NCBI GenBank assembly: GCA_020427005.1
Contig: JAGQOY010000051.1
Coordinates: 1 to 37,609 of the forward strand
Direction of reading: 5' to 3'
Origin: Planctomycetales bacterium
GTDB taxonomy: Bacteria; Planctomycetota; Planctomycetia; Pirellulales; Pirellulaceae
DNA: 37,609 nt
Made by a program: the position numbers and the translations under genes. Below the pieces are notes generated by a model. The model ran no database searches. It was not told the origin of the DNA and was given only the letters and a program-made list of their open reading frames with translations. Position 1 is the first letter of the stretch. The number at the start of each line of letters is the position of its first letter. This document shows positions 24,219 through 32,970 of this stretch, piece by piece.

Positions 24219-26339
24219 ATGCGATTATTAACAGTGTTTGCGCTGGTAGTGTTTTCTTCAAGTCTGACAACACAAGGACAGGACGTGGAATTTCGAAAAA
24301 ATTCGGATGTGACTTCCGAGGAGGATCCGTTTCTATGGCTAGAAGATGTCACTGGCGAAGCAGCTTTGGATTGGGTGCGGGCAAGGAATGAGAAATCCAA
24401 GGAAAAGCTGGAAACGGATTCAAGCTTCGCAGAATTGGAAGGCGACTTGCTGAAGATTCTAAATTCTGATGAACGCATCCCGTTTGTTAGTAAACGAGGA
24501 GACTTCTTTTATAACTTTTGGCAAGACAAGAACAACGAACGTGGCATTTGGCGGCGTACAACACTTGAAGAGTATAAGAAAGCAGAGCCCAAATGGGACG
24601 TGCTGTTGGATCTGGACAAGCTAGCCGCTGAGGAGCATGAAAGCTGGGTCTGGAAAGGTGCCCAGCTATTGCGTCCCGATTACGATCGAGCCTTGATAAG
24701 TTTGTCACGAGGGGGAGCGGATGCCACGGTCACTCGCGAATTTGATCTAACGCAGCGCATTTTCCCAGCAGACGGTTTCTTTCGTTCCGAAGCAAAAGGT
24801 GCATTGACCTGGGTCGATCGCGATACGGTATTTGTTTATACAAATTTTGGTGATGGGTCACTCACAGATTCTGGGTATCCACGTATAGCCAAGCGTTGGA
24901 AACGGGGGACTTCGATCGAATCTGCTGAAATTGTATTTGAAGGGGTTGCGGAAGACATGTCTGTGTCCGCCTCCCACGATGATTCCCCAGGATTCGAAAG
25001 AGACTTTGTAAGTCGGCGTCCCATGTTTTTCAGTGAGGAAGTGTTCTGGCTCGCTGGAGACGGCAGTCTTCGGAAAATCGATGTGCCAGATAGCGTAGAA
25101 AAGAGCGTCTTCCGGAAGCATCTTTTCTTGCAACTTCGCGAGTCGTGGGAAGTCGAGGGTAAGGAATATGCTGCTGGATCTTTGTTGGCAGCACCTTTTG
25201 ACAAATTCATGAATGGGGAGATTCAGCTGCAAGTTCTATTTGAGCCAACTGAAAACACTTCGCTGGATAGCTTTTCACCGACGAAAGACTATGTGCTGTT
25301 AAACGTCTTGGAGGACGTCAAAAATCGGCTGTATGTTTTAAAAGAGGAGCCCAATGGATGGCAACGATCCAGCCTAAAGGGTGTCCCCGAATTCGGCACA
25401 ATTTCTGCCGGAGCAGTCGATGCCGATGATTCCAATGCCTATTGGTTGACGAGTAGCGATTACATTACGCCTACGACGCTTTATTACGGCGAAATAGAGG
25501 GGACACACCCAGTACTTTTAAAACAGTTGGCTGCACAATACGATTCATCAGATCTGCAAGTCCAACAATTCTTCACCGCCAGTCTCGATGGCACTAAGGT
25601 GCCTTACTTTGTGGTAGCTCGGAAAGACCTTGAGTTAAATGGAAACAACCCAACGCTGTTGTATGGATATGGTGGATTTGAGATTTCCCTTACTCCCAAT
25701 TATTCGGCAACGGTAGGAAGGGGATGGTTGTCGTTGGGTGGGGTCTATGTTGTGGCGAACATTCGTGGAGGTGGCGAATATGGTCCCCGATGGCATCAAT
25801 CGGCCCTCAAAGCAAATCGTTTACGCGCATACGAAGACTTTGCTGCAGTCGCTCAAGATTTGATTGCCCGAAAAATTACTTGCGTTGAGAAACTGGGAAT
25901 CCAAGGCGGCTCGAATGGTGGGTTACTGGTAGGGAACATGGTGGCAATTTACCCCCATCTTTTTTCTGCGGCAGTTTGCCAAGTGCCTCTCCTCGATATG
26001 CGACGTTATCACTTGCTACTAGCGGGTGCGAGTTGGATGGCCGAATACGGCGATCCCGATTCTCCCGGAGAATGGAGTTTCATTAGGACTTATTCTCCTT
26101 ATCAGAATATAAAATCGGATACAAAATACCCTTCGATTTTCTTTACGACTTCGACCCGCGATGATCGCGTGCATCCCGGGCATGCGCGTAAAATGATGGC
26201 CCTGATGGAATCGCAAAACCACGATGTGCTGTATTACGAGAACATCGAAGGGGGGCACGGTGGAGCCGCTAATAACAAACAACGTGCCCACATGTTGGCT
26301 CTGGCATACACCTTCTTAAAAGATAAACTATTCAAATAG
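24219..26339 (+). CDS. Secreted prolyl oligopeptidase (S9A family)
   Basis: This 706-residue serine peptidase (from ATG 24219) starts with a signal peptide (MRLLTVFALVVFSSSLTTQGQ). 'DPFLWLEDVTGEAALDWVRARN' is the family's typical N-terminal lid sequence, followed by the beta-propeller. The catalytic domain has 'GGSNGGLLVGNM' (Ser565), 'STRDDRVHPGHARKM' (Asp pair 648/649) and 'EGGHGGA' (His680), so the triad is complete. It presumably cleaves proline-containing peptides after export. An earlier in-frame ATG at 24141 would put 26 extra residues before the signal peptide and is less likely. It is transcribed divergently from the oxidoreductase. Confidence 0.95.
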   Translation: MRLLTVFALVVFSSSLTTQGQDVEFRKNSDVTSEEDPFLWLEDVTGEAALDWVRARNEKSKEKLETDSSFAELEGDLLKILNSDERIPFVSKRGDFFYNFWQDKNNERGIWRRTTLEEYKKAEPKWDVLLDLDKLAAEEHESWVWKGAQLLRPDYDRALISLSRGGADATVTREFDLTQRIFPADGFFRSEAKGALTWVDRDTVFVYTNFGDGSLTDSGYPRIAKRWKRGTSIESAEIVFEGVAEDMSVSASHDDSPGFERDFVSRRPMFFSEEVFWLAGDGSLRKIDVPDSVEKSVFRKHLFLQLRESWEVEGKEYAAGSLLAAPFDKFMNGEIQLQVLFEPTENTSLDSFSPTKDYVLLNVLEDVKNRLYVLKEEPNGWQRSSLKGVPEFGTISAGAVDADDSNAYWLTSSDYITPTTLYYGEIEGTHPVLLKQLAAQYDSSDLQVQQFFTASLDGTKVPYFVVARKDLELNGNNPTLLYGYGGFEISLTPNYSATVGRGWLSLGGVYVVANIRGGGEYGPRWHQSALKANRLRAYEDFAAVAQDLIARKITCVEKLGIQGGSNGGLLVGNMVAIYPHLFSAAVCQVPLLDMRRYHLLLAGASWMAEYGDPDSPGEWSFIRTYSPYQNIKSDTKYPSIFFTTSTRDDRVHPGHARKMMALMESQNHDVLYYENIEGGHGGAANNKQRAHMLALAYTFLKDKLFK

Positions 26340-26419
26340 GCTGCTTCATTTCTTCAAATTTCTGACTATCCCTTGAAGGCATGCGAATATTCGTTTTCCG
26401 GGGTTAGAAAGCGTTTCTT

Positions 26420-26677
26420 ATGCTTACAATTGACTTGCTCGAGCAGGCACTTACGGCTGCTCGGGCTTTGGGCTATGAAATTCGTCAGGAATGGTTGCAA
26501 GAAACTATGGGGGGGCCATGTAGAATTGGTCAACGCAAAGTATTGTACATTGACCTTAGCTTGTCAGCTGAAGAACAACTGCAACAAGCTATCTTAGGGC
26601 TTAAGGCCGAGCCGGAAGCGATCGGGACTCTCTCTCTTCCGCGCAGTCTAATGTCTCTTCTTGCTGAACAGAATTGA
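26420..26677 (+). CDS. Small conserved-type protein of unknown function
   Basis: This is an 85-residue predicted cytoplasmic protein: an amphipathic helix (MLTIDLLEQALTAARALGYEI), then 'GGPCRIGQRKVLYIDLSLSAEEQLQQAILGL'. The pattern of short helix, Cys-containing turn, beta-strand and second helix looks like a compact alpha/beta fold. I believe similar small proteins occur in planctomycetes but cannot name a domain. It lies 80 nt after the prolyl oligopeptidase on the same strand and is convergent with the subtilase (14-bp gap). Its codon use and charge distribution look genuine. Confidence 0.65.
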   Translation: MLTIDLLEQALTAARALGYEIRQEWLQETMGGPCRIGQRKVLYIDLSLSAEEQLQQAILGLKAEPEAIGTLSLPRSLMSLLAEQN

Positions 26678-26691
26678 AAACAAACTTGAAA

Positions 26692-29600
26692 CTACGGTGA
26701 CCAATCTGTGCCGTGTTCAGTGAAGATGGTGTCGAGGATCTTTCTGTCGTGATCCGGGGAGATTAACTCACTTGCAGCCTCACTTTTCCAAGTTGCTCGT
26801 GCAAGTCCCCAATCTTCAAGTGAAAGTACGTCGGATGTAGTTAAGTGAACGTTCGAAGAATCAGAGTCGATTGAGTTAGTACTGATGACCTCCATCAACT
26901 CTCGAGGTTCAGCCTCAGGTAGAGTGGCATCTGAAGATATAGCTCCAACCGTACTGGCTCCAACCGTACTGGCCACCATAGGCCCAAACTCTGGGACGAC
27001 TAGTTCGACGGCCTGAAATTTCTCAGCCATAGGATCCGAAGCGACATTCGGCGGCAGGTTTTGGTAGAGGGGAACTACCTGCAGATCAGTTCTTGCAAAC
27101 GATTTATCAGGCTTGCTCGCTATGGAATCAGAGTGGTTGTCGAGCCGGGTTGCCTCCTGGTTTGTGTTCACATCGAGACTTTCCCGCTGTAGTGCCACAA
27201 GTTTCCCGTCTTCGAATACTTCCGTTGAAGTAAACCCCCTGGCCTCTCGCCCCCAATCGCTATCTTGGAAGGCCATGAAGTCGCTTCCCGTTGTCCATTG
27301 AACTTGACCTGATTTACCGTAAAGAGTAGCCCGATCCATTCCACCAGACTCGCTTATTGCTTTTACGATGTCGAAACCACGCGTAAAGCTTGAGAAGCCT
27401 GGCCCTGTCAGAGAAGCACTGGCTCCGTTCGTTGAAAAGCGATCATCTCCGCCAGAATCGTATAAGAGTGCTGAATCTACCCCTCCTTCATTGGCGTAGG
27501 CATAAACTCGTTCGAAACCTCTTACGTAATTGAAAAAATCGTCGCCGGTTAGACTGGTAAATTGTGGTCGCATGCTAAGCCTATCTTGGCCAGAAGAATC
27601 ATAGAGATAGGCGGTGTCTTCTCCTGCCCCAGTGGCGTGCACAAATATGCGGTTAGTCCCATCCACTTCAAATTCGTATCCAACTCCAACTAGATGAGCA
27701 AAACCTGGCCGAGATGTTAGAGTGTCGTCATTATCAGAATCATAAAGATAAACTCTATCTGGACCTCCTCCACTGTGATAAGTCACTTGCTCAGTTGAAT
27801 CAATTTGTAGACTTAGCTGCGCATTATCCAAGGAGGAGCCGTTTGGGCGTAATTCGACTTTGTCGCTGAAGCTGGAACCCATGATCTCAATTGCGTCATT
27901 ATTTCCTTGACCGTCTATGTGTAGCTGCGTAATTTCATTTGTTGAAAAGGCGTACTCTATCTGCCCGATTTGAAACTCTATACCGTGGCTGAGATCAATC
28001 TTCATGATGTCTCGATCGACAGTGCCAATAACGTGCAATTCTCCAGCCTGACGGTTTAATAGATTGGCTACTACCAGATTTCCAACGTGAGTGGACTCTC
28101 CAGGCAGTTGAATATCAAGCCATTCACCCGCGTGCACAGAAACATCTAAACGCAAGGTATTATCCGACCAGATTGAATCCGAAAATTGCTGGTTGGTCGA
28201 ATTCAAGATTGAAAGGTTGCCAGCAGGAGCTTGTGGATCAGTCCATTGCACCGTGAACACGCCGTCTTGATCAGCCTGATAGCGCAAGTGTGCGCCCGCA
28301 GCGGGTTGCGATTCAAGGTAACGATGACGACCCAGTTCAACGGCCGGATTTAAGTCAACGATTTCCGCATGCTGAGATTGGAAATCCCATGTGAGATCAT
28401 AAGGACCGATCTCGTGACTTGCAGATACTACCAGTTGATATTGCTCGCCTGCTACGAGGTTCAATGGCGAATTACTAGTCAGATTGCTACTTAATAGTTG
28501 TCCAGTTGAGGATCGAACCTCAAGATTTAGTGAATCTATCCATTCGCTATGAGTATGAAACGCAACTTGTCCGGATTCTGCGGCCCGAAATGAGTAAACG
28601 TCTCGGTCAGCCAAAGTGTTCAACCAACTGGTTAGGGAACTTGCTTGCAAATCGAAGTTCATACCCTTACCAAGTGAGTCCGATACATTGTCGTCGGGCA
28701 GCAGCTGATCGATGGCTTGATCCAGATCTAGCTTCAGGTAATTGTGTCCAGTTATAGTATCGTAAACAGTTTGTGCAGTTTGTCGCAAATGCGAGTTAAT
28801 TGAATCAAGATCGATATGGTCTATGCCCACCATCTGCATGGCTTCGCGGACCAATACAGATGCTCCGGCGACATAGGGGGCGGCCATGCTGGTACCGCTC
28901 GCAGACGAAAAGTCATTGATCACGCCGTCGCGGCCCAGCAAATAGTCTGGAACAGTGCTGATAATGTCCCGTCCCGGCGCAGCTAGAATCCGATCATTAC
29001 GCTGGCTGAATGAGCTTAGTTGACCGTTGTCATCGAGGCTAGCGACTGGCAAGACATAGTGGCTAGATGCCGGATAACTCAGACCAGGTGTCTGGTAGGT
29101 TTGAAACGAATTACCGGCTGAGGCTACCACTACGATTCCATCCTCATTAAGCTGGCGCAGTTCGTCCTCTAGCGTCGCCCAGCTAGGTACATTGTCCGCA
29201 TTCCATTTGGATCCCAATGACAAATTGACCGTCGTGATTGGATTTTCAAAACTGTCGCGATGATTATGTACCCAACTGAGAGCGTCTTCGACCCAACTCA
29301 TACTTCCAGAGCCGGCATCGTCAAAAACTCGAAGTGCAACCAAGTCGACGTCGGGGGCCACACCGGAATGCAAGCTATCGGAACTTCCAATGATTCCTGC
29401 CACATGAGTACCGTGGAATCCAGCTGGAGCATCGTCGTAGGGCCGAGCATCATTTTCGGCAAAATCCCATCCGCCCACTACCCGATACGCTGGTCCAAAA
29501 CCCTGCCCCAGAGCAACGTGATCAAATGCAATGCCTGAATCAATTACGGCTACGGTTTGACCTTTTCCGGTCAGACCAAACCGTTGCTGCATGACATCCC

Positions 29601-29829
29601 AACCGGTCGATTGATGGGCTTCTACAACTTCAGGTATTAGGATCGAGGGTTCCTCTGACGTACAAGCCAAACTTTGGATTTCAAGATGTTGTTCAAGCGT
29701 TGGAATCGTATCGAATAGTAGCTGGGCACTCAGCACCAGGCGACGTTCGCAGATTTCGAGTATCGGAAAGTCTCTCTGATGCTGAACCTTCGACCCCGGC
29801 AGACACTTGATAAGCTGGCGAAATTTCAC
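26692..29829 (-). CDS. Large surface subtilase (S8) with tandem 47-residue repeats
   Basis: This 1045-residue protein begins with a planctomycete LEPR-XLL-like targeting motif ('ICERRLVLSA', 26-35). The S8 domain spans about 73-370, with catalytic Asp97 ('VAVIDSGI'), His142 ('HGTHVAGIIG'), oxyanion Asn240 ('ASAGN') and Ser314 ('SGTSMAAPYVAG'). Residues about 375-490 resemble a PPC-like beta-sandwich ('DRDVYSFRAAESGQVAFHT...LVAGEQYQLVVSAS'). After a further beta-rich segment come four tandem 47-residue units at 691-737, 738-784, 785-831 and a degenerate one at 832-879, with consensus D.A.LYDS.G.D......F..L.G..F....RGF..V.A....GG. The last ~165 residues are Ser/Glu-rich and end in 'EHGTDWSP'. 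It is probably a cell-surface or secreted protease. Confidence 0.92.
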   Translation of the reverse strand: MKFRQLIKCLPGSKVQHQRDFPILEICERRLVLSAQLLFDTIPTLEQHLEIQSLACTSEEPSILIPEVVEAHQSTGWDVMQQRFGLTGKGQTVAVIDSGIAFDHVALGQGFGPAYRVVGGWDFAENDARPYDDAPAGFHGTHVAGIIGSSDSLHSGVAPDVDLVALRVFDDAGSGSMSWVEDALSWVHNHRDSFENPITTVNLSLGSKWNADNVPSWATLEDELRQLNEDGIVVVASAGNSFQTYQTPGLSYPASSHYVLPVASLDDNGQLSSFSQRNDRILAAPGRDIISTVPDYLLGRDGVINDFSSASGTSMAAPYVAGASVLVREAMQMVGIDHIDLDSINSHLRQTAQTVYDTITGHNYLKLDLDQAIDQLLPDDNVSDSLGKGMNFDLQASSLTSWLNTLADRDVYSFRAAESGQVAFHTHSEWIDSLNLEVRSSTGQLLSSNLTSNSPLNLVAGEQYQLVVSASHEIGPYDLTWDFQSQHAEIVDLNPAVELGRHRYLESQPAAGAHLRYQADQDGVFTVQWTDPQAPAGNLSILNSTNQQFSDSIWSDNTLRLDVSVHAGEWLDIQLPGESTHVGNLVVANLLNRQAGELHVIGTVDRDIMKIDLSHGIEFQIGQIEYAFSTNEITQLHIDGQGNNDAIEIMGSSFSDKVELRPNGSSLDNAQLSLQIDSTEQVTYHSGGGPDRVYLYDSDNDDTLTSRPGFAHLVGVGYEFEVDGTNRIFVHATGAGEDTAYLYDSSGQDRLSMRPQFTSLTGDDFFNYVRGFERVYAYANEGGVDSALLYDSGGDDRFSTNGASASLTGPGFSSFTRGFDIVKAISESGGMDRATLYGKSGQVQWTTGSDFMAFQDSDWGREARGFTSTEVFEDGKLVALQRESLDVNTNQEATRLDNHSDSIASKPDKSFARTDLQVVPLYQNLPPNVASDPMAEKFQAVELVVPEFGPMVASTVGASTVGAISSDATLPEAEPRELMEVISTNSIDSDSSNVHLTTSDVLSLEDWGLARATWKSEAASELISPDHDRKILDTIFTEHGTDWSP

Positions 29830-30291
29830 GGTGAGAACCTAGGATGGCAAGACAAATCGAAGACAGCTAAAAAACTTAGAACACACGTGCACGTGTCCTT
29901 AAAATACGGTGACAGCTTGCCTGTTAGAAAATGGGTAAATTGGCACCTCTGGTCAGAGCAGGATGTTTGTGCCGGAAAGTCCAAATAATAGGAGCGAATC
30001 GATTCTGCCTGAAATTCGTAGCTCGGGAGTCCGAAAGATAATGTATGCCTGAGTTTTTGGATCGACGGATCTAGTCGGTCTGAGAACCACGCCTCTAACG
30101 CATGGATGCGTTAGCTGTTGAACAGTCTCGCCGGCAGGGAAGCACGCGAGATTGTTCTATTTAGGGTCTTGGCGATGGCAATTGAGGGAGGCAACTACCA
30201 AACTCAATTTGCCACCGGCCCGTCAACACATCATCGACCGGCTAATTCCAATGAGCCTACGTGTCGATCCAACTATTGAGGCAGGTTGAAC
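29830..30291. other. 462-bp gene-free region with two stem-loops
   Basis: This divergent gap separates the subtilase (minus) from the methyltransferase-like gene (plus). It contains a perfect 8-bp hairpin, TAACGCAT-GG-ATGCGTTA (30096-30113). Seven bases later comes a 12-bp stem, GAACAGTCTCGC (30120-30131) with GCGAGATTGTTC (30146-30157), with one G-T pair or mismatch and a 14-nt loop. No obvious gene is present; the open frame at 29779-29988 overlaps the subtilase start and lacks family features. Confidence 0.55.
30096..30157 (+). ncRNA. Tandem stem-loops, possible structured leader RNA
   Basis: Two adjacent hairpins of 8 bp and 12 bp lie 135-195 nt before the methyltransferase-like start. 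No strong U-tract follows (CTATTTAGGG), so a plain intrinsic terminator is unlikely. It may be a 5' leader structure or a small RNA; the strand is assumed from the downstream gene. Confidence 0.3.
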
Positions 30292-30825
30292 ATGAACCAG
30301 TTAAGCTGGTACCAAAAGTTTTACTGGTCGCGATGGGGTAAGCCAACACAAGAGTTGGAGCTATTCAAGTACCTGATCTCCACACCAATCAGCAGTGTAT
30401 TGGAGATTGGCGTTGGTGACGGATCGAGAATGCGTCGTTTGGCTCGCTTGGTCCGACTGCCGGCAGGTTGTCCAGCCCTTCGTTACGTCGGAGTAGACCT
30501 ATTTGAGGCTGCCAACGATGGAAAACGCCATATGTCGCTGAAGCAAGCCCATCAAGTGGCGACCCAACTTGGGTTCAAAGCCACACTAGTTCCCGGTGAT
30601 GCGAGATCTGGAGTTGGGAGAGTCGCAAATAAGATGGCACCAAGCGATCTGATAATCTGCGATGGTGGTATCGATTCGACAGAACCCCATTCAGTGTCGT
30701 GGGGCGTCTGGTTGCCGAGAATCGCCCATGATCGAACGGTCCTGTTGGGCTGCTCGGAAGCTGGGGGAAGATTGGAAGTAACTAGGATTGATCTGACGCG
30801 ATTTGATCATCGTTCCGCGGCCTAA
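30292..30825 (+). CDS. Class I SAM methyltransferase-like protein
   Basis: This is a 177-residue protein from ATG 30292, with GAGGCAGG about 8 nt upstream; a TTG at 30286 is in frame but less likely. 'SVLEIGVGDGSRMRRLARL' (about 34-52) is SAM-binding motif I. 'LRYVGVDLFEAAND' follows as motif II, and 'APSDLIICDGGID' is a plausible motif IV strand. The fold is short and lacks a clear substrate domain, so it may be a truncated-type or non-catalytic member. The C-terminus 'RTVLLGCSEAGGRLEVTRID' forms the last beta-strands. It is convergent with the two-TM protein gene (47-bp gap). Confidence 0.7.
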   Translation: MNQLSWYQKFYWSRWGKPTQELELFKYLISTPISSVLEIGVGDGSRMRRLARLVRLPAGCPALRYVGVDLFEAANDGKRHMSLKQAHQVATQLGFKATLVPGDARSGVGRVANKMAPSDLIICDGGIDSTEPHSVSWGVWLPRIAHDRTVLLGCSEAGGRLEVTRIDLTRFDHRSAA

Positions 30826-30837
30826 CAATTAGATTGT

Positions 30838-30887
30838 AGCGCCGCATGGACCTTTAAGATAGGCGCAGACTACTAAGATGCGGCGCT
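30838..30887. terminator. Stem-loop in convergent gap
   Basis: AGCGCCGCAT (30838-30847) and ATGCGGCGCT (30878-30887) form a perfect 10-bp stem around a 30-nt loop. It sits at the convergent ends of the methyltransferase-like and two-TM genes, and the right arm overlaps the last codons of the minus-strand gene. It could block transcripts from both sides, but neither side has a U-tract. Confidence 0.4.
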
Positions 30888-31520
30888 GTCCTGGGTAGCC
30901 TGTTTCTTTGTTTCAGCGTCAGTTTCTTCTTCGGTGGGCCCCCCAACTATTTGTTCACGACTCAGTTGGTTTTCTAGTCGGCGAAGCATCTTACCGAGTG
31001 GCTCGCGGTCGTATTTAAAATCGTCAAACACGAAAACGTGCGAACTTCCCTCACGTGTAAAATGAGCCTTCGCGATACCTTTGTCTCTCCATTTTCGTTT
31101 GTCCAATTGGGACACTGTGGAGAAATCTAGGGATTGTCCCCAGCTTGTAGTCAGCCCTTGTTCGGTGCTTTCGATCCATGAACCTCGGCTTCGCGCGTAG
31201 TAGATCAACGCCGGAATCCCGATGGCGACGTTGATTAATGCCCAAAAATACTGGCCTTTGATATCGTCTCGAATTTCTTCTACCGACTTAGGAGCCCTTC
31301 GAGGCCAGTTGTTTTCATCAGCCACCGTCCGCCACTGTTCCTGCCTATCTTCGGCAGACAAATCACGAAGCTTTTCGTACGCCTGCGCAGGAGCCAATTG
31401 CCGAGGATAGCCTACAAATCCGTCGTACGCGAACCACGCCGCAAATCCAAGACAGGCAGCTGCCACGACCAAATAGCGAACCAAATAACTCTTTTGAAAG
31501 ATGGCACGTTCGAGCGTCAT
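30873..31520 (-). CDS. Two-TM membrane protein of unknown function
   Basis: This 215-residue protein has TM1 at about 14-34 (LVRYLVVAAACLGFAAWFAYDGFVGYP), a charged loop with 'YEKLRDLSAEDRQEQWRTVADENNWPRRAPKS', TM2 at about 91-108 (FWALINVAIGIPALIYYA), and then a soluble C-terminal domain. 'WIESTEQGLTTSWGQSLDFSTVSQLDKRKWRDKGIAKAHF' has the beta-strand rhythm of a PH-like (bPH) domain. The tail is rich in Glu, Thr and Gln. It resembles hypothetical planctomycete membrane proteins, but I cannot name a function. It appears monocistronic. Confidence 0.75.
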   Translation of the reverse strand: MTLERAIFQKSYLVRYLVVAAACLGFAAWFAYDGFVGYPRQLAPAQAYEKLRDLSAEDRQEQWRTVADENNWPRRAPKSVEEIRDDIKGQYFWALINVAIGIPALIYYARSRGSWIESTEQGLTTSWGQSLDFSTVSQLDKRKWRDKGIAKAHFTREGSSHVFVFDDFKYDREPLGKMLRRLENQLSREQIVGGPTEEETDAETKKQATQDSAAS

Positions 31521-31792
31521 ACTAGAACCGGGAAACCTAAAGTAGAATTCGCGAGTTTTAAACCTATCAGGTGCATAGTGTAAACGTTCTATACCTTATG
31601 CGGCCTTCGATATTAGGAATCTAGGCGAAAAATCACTAATCGCGAATTGAGTTGTATTTACTGTCGAATGCATTTTATGCATATTGGCGTCTTTAAGGAT
31701 CCATACGGGCTGAGATTTGGGCCTAGTAATCAGGCCTTCACTCCTCTGTTGGTTGGTTTCACCAATAAAAACTCTGAGCGGAGGTTTTTGAC

Positions 31793-32446
31793 ATGACTCG
31801 ATTTGTCCTATCTGCGTTGTGCTGGCTGATTTGTGTTTATTCGCTGCCCAACGCTCATGCTCAATTGGCTGAGGATTCGTTTGCGACTCCTTGGAAGCAG
31901 CTATTTGATGGGGAGACTCTCGATGGCTGGACTAAGGTTGGAAACGAAAAATGGGTTGTAGAGGATGGAGCGATATTTGGAGAAGGCATCACTGAAGAAT
32001 ATGGGTACTTGGCAACCAATCGCCAATATAAGGACTTTCATTTATCGTTGCGATTCAAATGCGAGGCAGCTGGCAATAGCGGTGTCTACATTCATACAAG
32101 CTTTGCTCCCGGAACCGCCAAAGTCACTGCCGGACGACAGATTGAAATCGATCGCGCTATTGGCCACCACACAGGCGGTTTATATGGCGACGGGAAAGGC
32201 TGGATAGTTTGGCCTGCACCGGAACTGGAAACAGTGATTCGTCCACAGGATTGGAATGAGCTACTCATCAAAGTTGAAGGACAGCATTACATCACGATGC
32301 TCAATGGTGTACAAATGATCGACTTTACGTATCCATCGCCAGAGGCCAAAACTGGTGTTATTGCACTTCAGTTACATTCTGGTGGCGAAGGTAGAATGCG
32401 TTTCAAAGATATTTGGATTCGAGACCTTAGTCCACAACCAGAATGA
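31793..32446 (+). CDS. Secreted DUF1080 (3-keto-disaccharide hydrolase-like) protein
   Basis: This 217-residue exported protein has a signal peptide (about 1-23, ending NAHAQ). 'WKQLFDGETLDGWTKVGNEKWVVEDGAIFGEG' near residue 37 is the diagnostic DUF1080 opening. 'YLATNRQYKDFHLSLRFKCEAAGNSGVYIHTSF', 'WNELLIKVEGQHYITMLNGVQMIDFT', 'GVIALQLHSGGEGRMRFKDIWIRDL' are the later strands of this concanavalin-like fold. Members are numerous in planctomycetes and some act on 3-keto-glycosides. The strong site GGAGG lies 8 nt before ATG. Its stop overlaps the next start by ATGA (32443-32446), so translation of the two is coupled. Confidence 0.93.
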   Translation: MTRFVLSALCWLICVYSLPNAHAQLAEDSFATPWKQLFDGETLDGWTKVGNEKWVVEDGAIFGEGITEEYGYLATNRQYKDFHLSLRFKCEAAGNSGVYIHTSFAPGTAKVTAGRQIEIDRAIGHHTGGLYGDGKGWIVWPAPELETVIRPQDWNELLIKVEGQHYITMLNGVQMIDFTYPSPEAKTGVIALQLHSGGEGRMRFKDIWIRDLSPQPE

Positions 32447-32958
32447 CTGATTTTTCTCATCCAAGCTGTCTTCCGCTTGAAGAGCTTGAGACTGAATGTG
32501 AATTTCGAACGACAAAGCGTTCTGGTCCGGGGGGGCAACATCGAAACAAAGTCGAAACTGCGGTGATTGTCACCCATCGTCCCAGTGGATGTGTGGCTGA
32601 AGCCAATGAAAGTCGAAGTCAAGCAACTAATCGACTACGGGCCATGTTTAGACTACGTTTGAGATTGGCGGTTTCGAATTTGCCCGAAGGTGAGGTTATT
32701 CAAGTGGCTCCGTCTGCACTTTGGGAAAGCCGCCGAGCTGGTACCCTGTTAAGGGTTTCTGGGGAAAACAATGATTTTCCTGCACTGCTTGCGGAGTTGT
32801 ATACGTTTCTGACCAGAAATAACTTTGATCTCAACAACGCCTCGCTTTTTTTTGGCTGTTCCTCATCGCAATTGGTTCGGTTACTAAAGCAATGCCCAGC
32901 TGCCTGGCAGTTGTTCAATGATTCCAGGCAGCGAATCGGACTTCGCCGCCTGCAGTAG
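32443..32958 (+). CDS. Peptide chain release factor-like (GGQ) protein
   Basis: This 171-residue protein has the RF-1 catalytic domain: 'FRTTKRSGPGGQHRNKVETAVIVTHRPSGCVAEANESRSQATNRLRAMFRLRLRL' (GGQ at 30-32). GGQ is the peptidyl-tRNA hydrolysis motif of release factors and of ArfB/ICT1-type rescue factors. No codon-recognition domains (PxT/SPF) are visible, so a codon-independent rescue or specialised role is likely. The C-terminal ~85 residues ('NDFPALLAELYTFLTRNNFDLNNASLFFGCSSSQLVRLLKQCPAAW') differ from the basic tail expected of ArfB and may be a planctomycete-specific module. It overlaps the DUF1080 gene by 4 nt. Confidence 0.85.
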   Translation: MTDFSHPSCLPLEELETECEFRTTKRSGPGGQHRNKVETAVIVTHRPSGCVAEANESRSQATNRLRAMFRLRLRLAVSNLPEGEVIQVAPSALWESRRAGTLLRVSGENNDFPALLAELYTFLTRNNFDLNNASLFFGCSSSQLVRLLKQCPAAWQLFNDSRQRIGLRRLQ

Positions 32959-32970
32959 TGAGTCCTTGAA

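Noticed and set aside
29779..29988. 69-codon plus frame overlapping the subtilase start
   Set aside because: It starts inside the antisense of the subtilase N-terminus and has no family features or start signal.
32899..32932. 9-bp inverted repeat near the end of the GGQ gene as a terminator
   Set aside because: It lies within coding sequence, and no T-run follows; likely codon-level coincidence or a weak structural element only.
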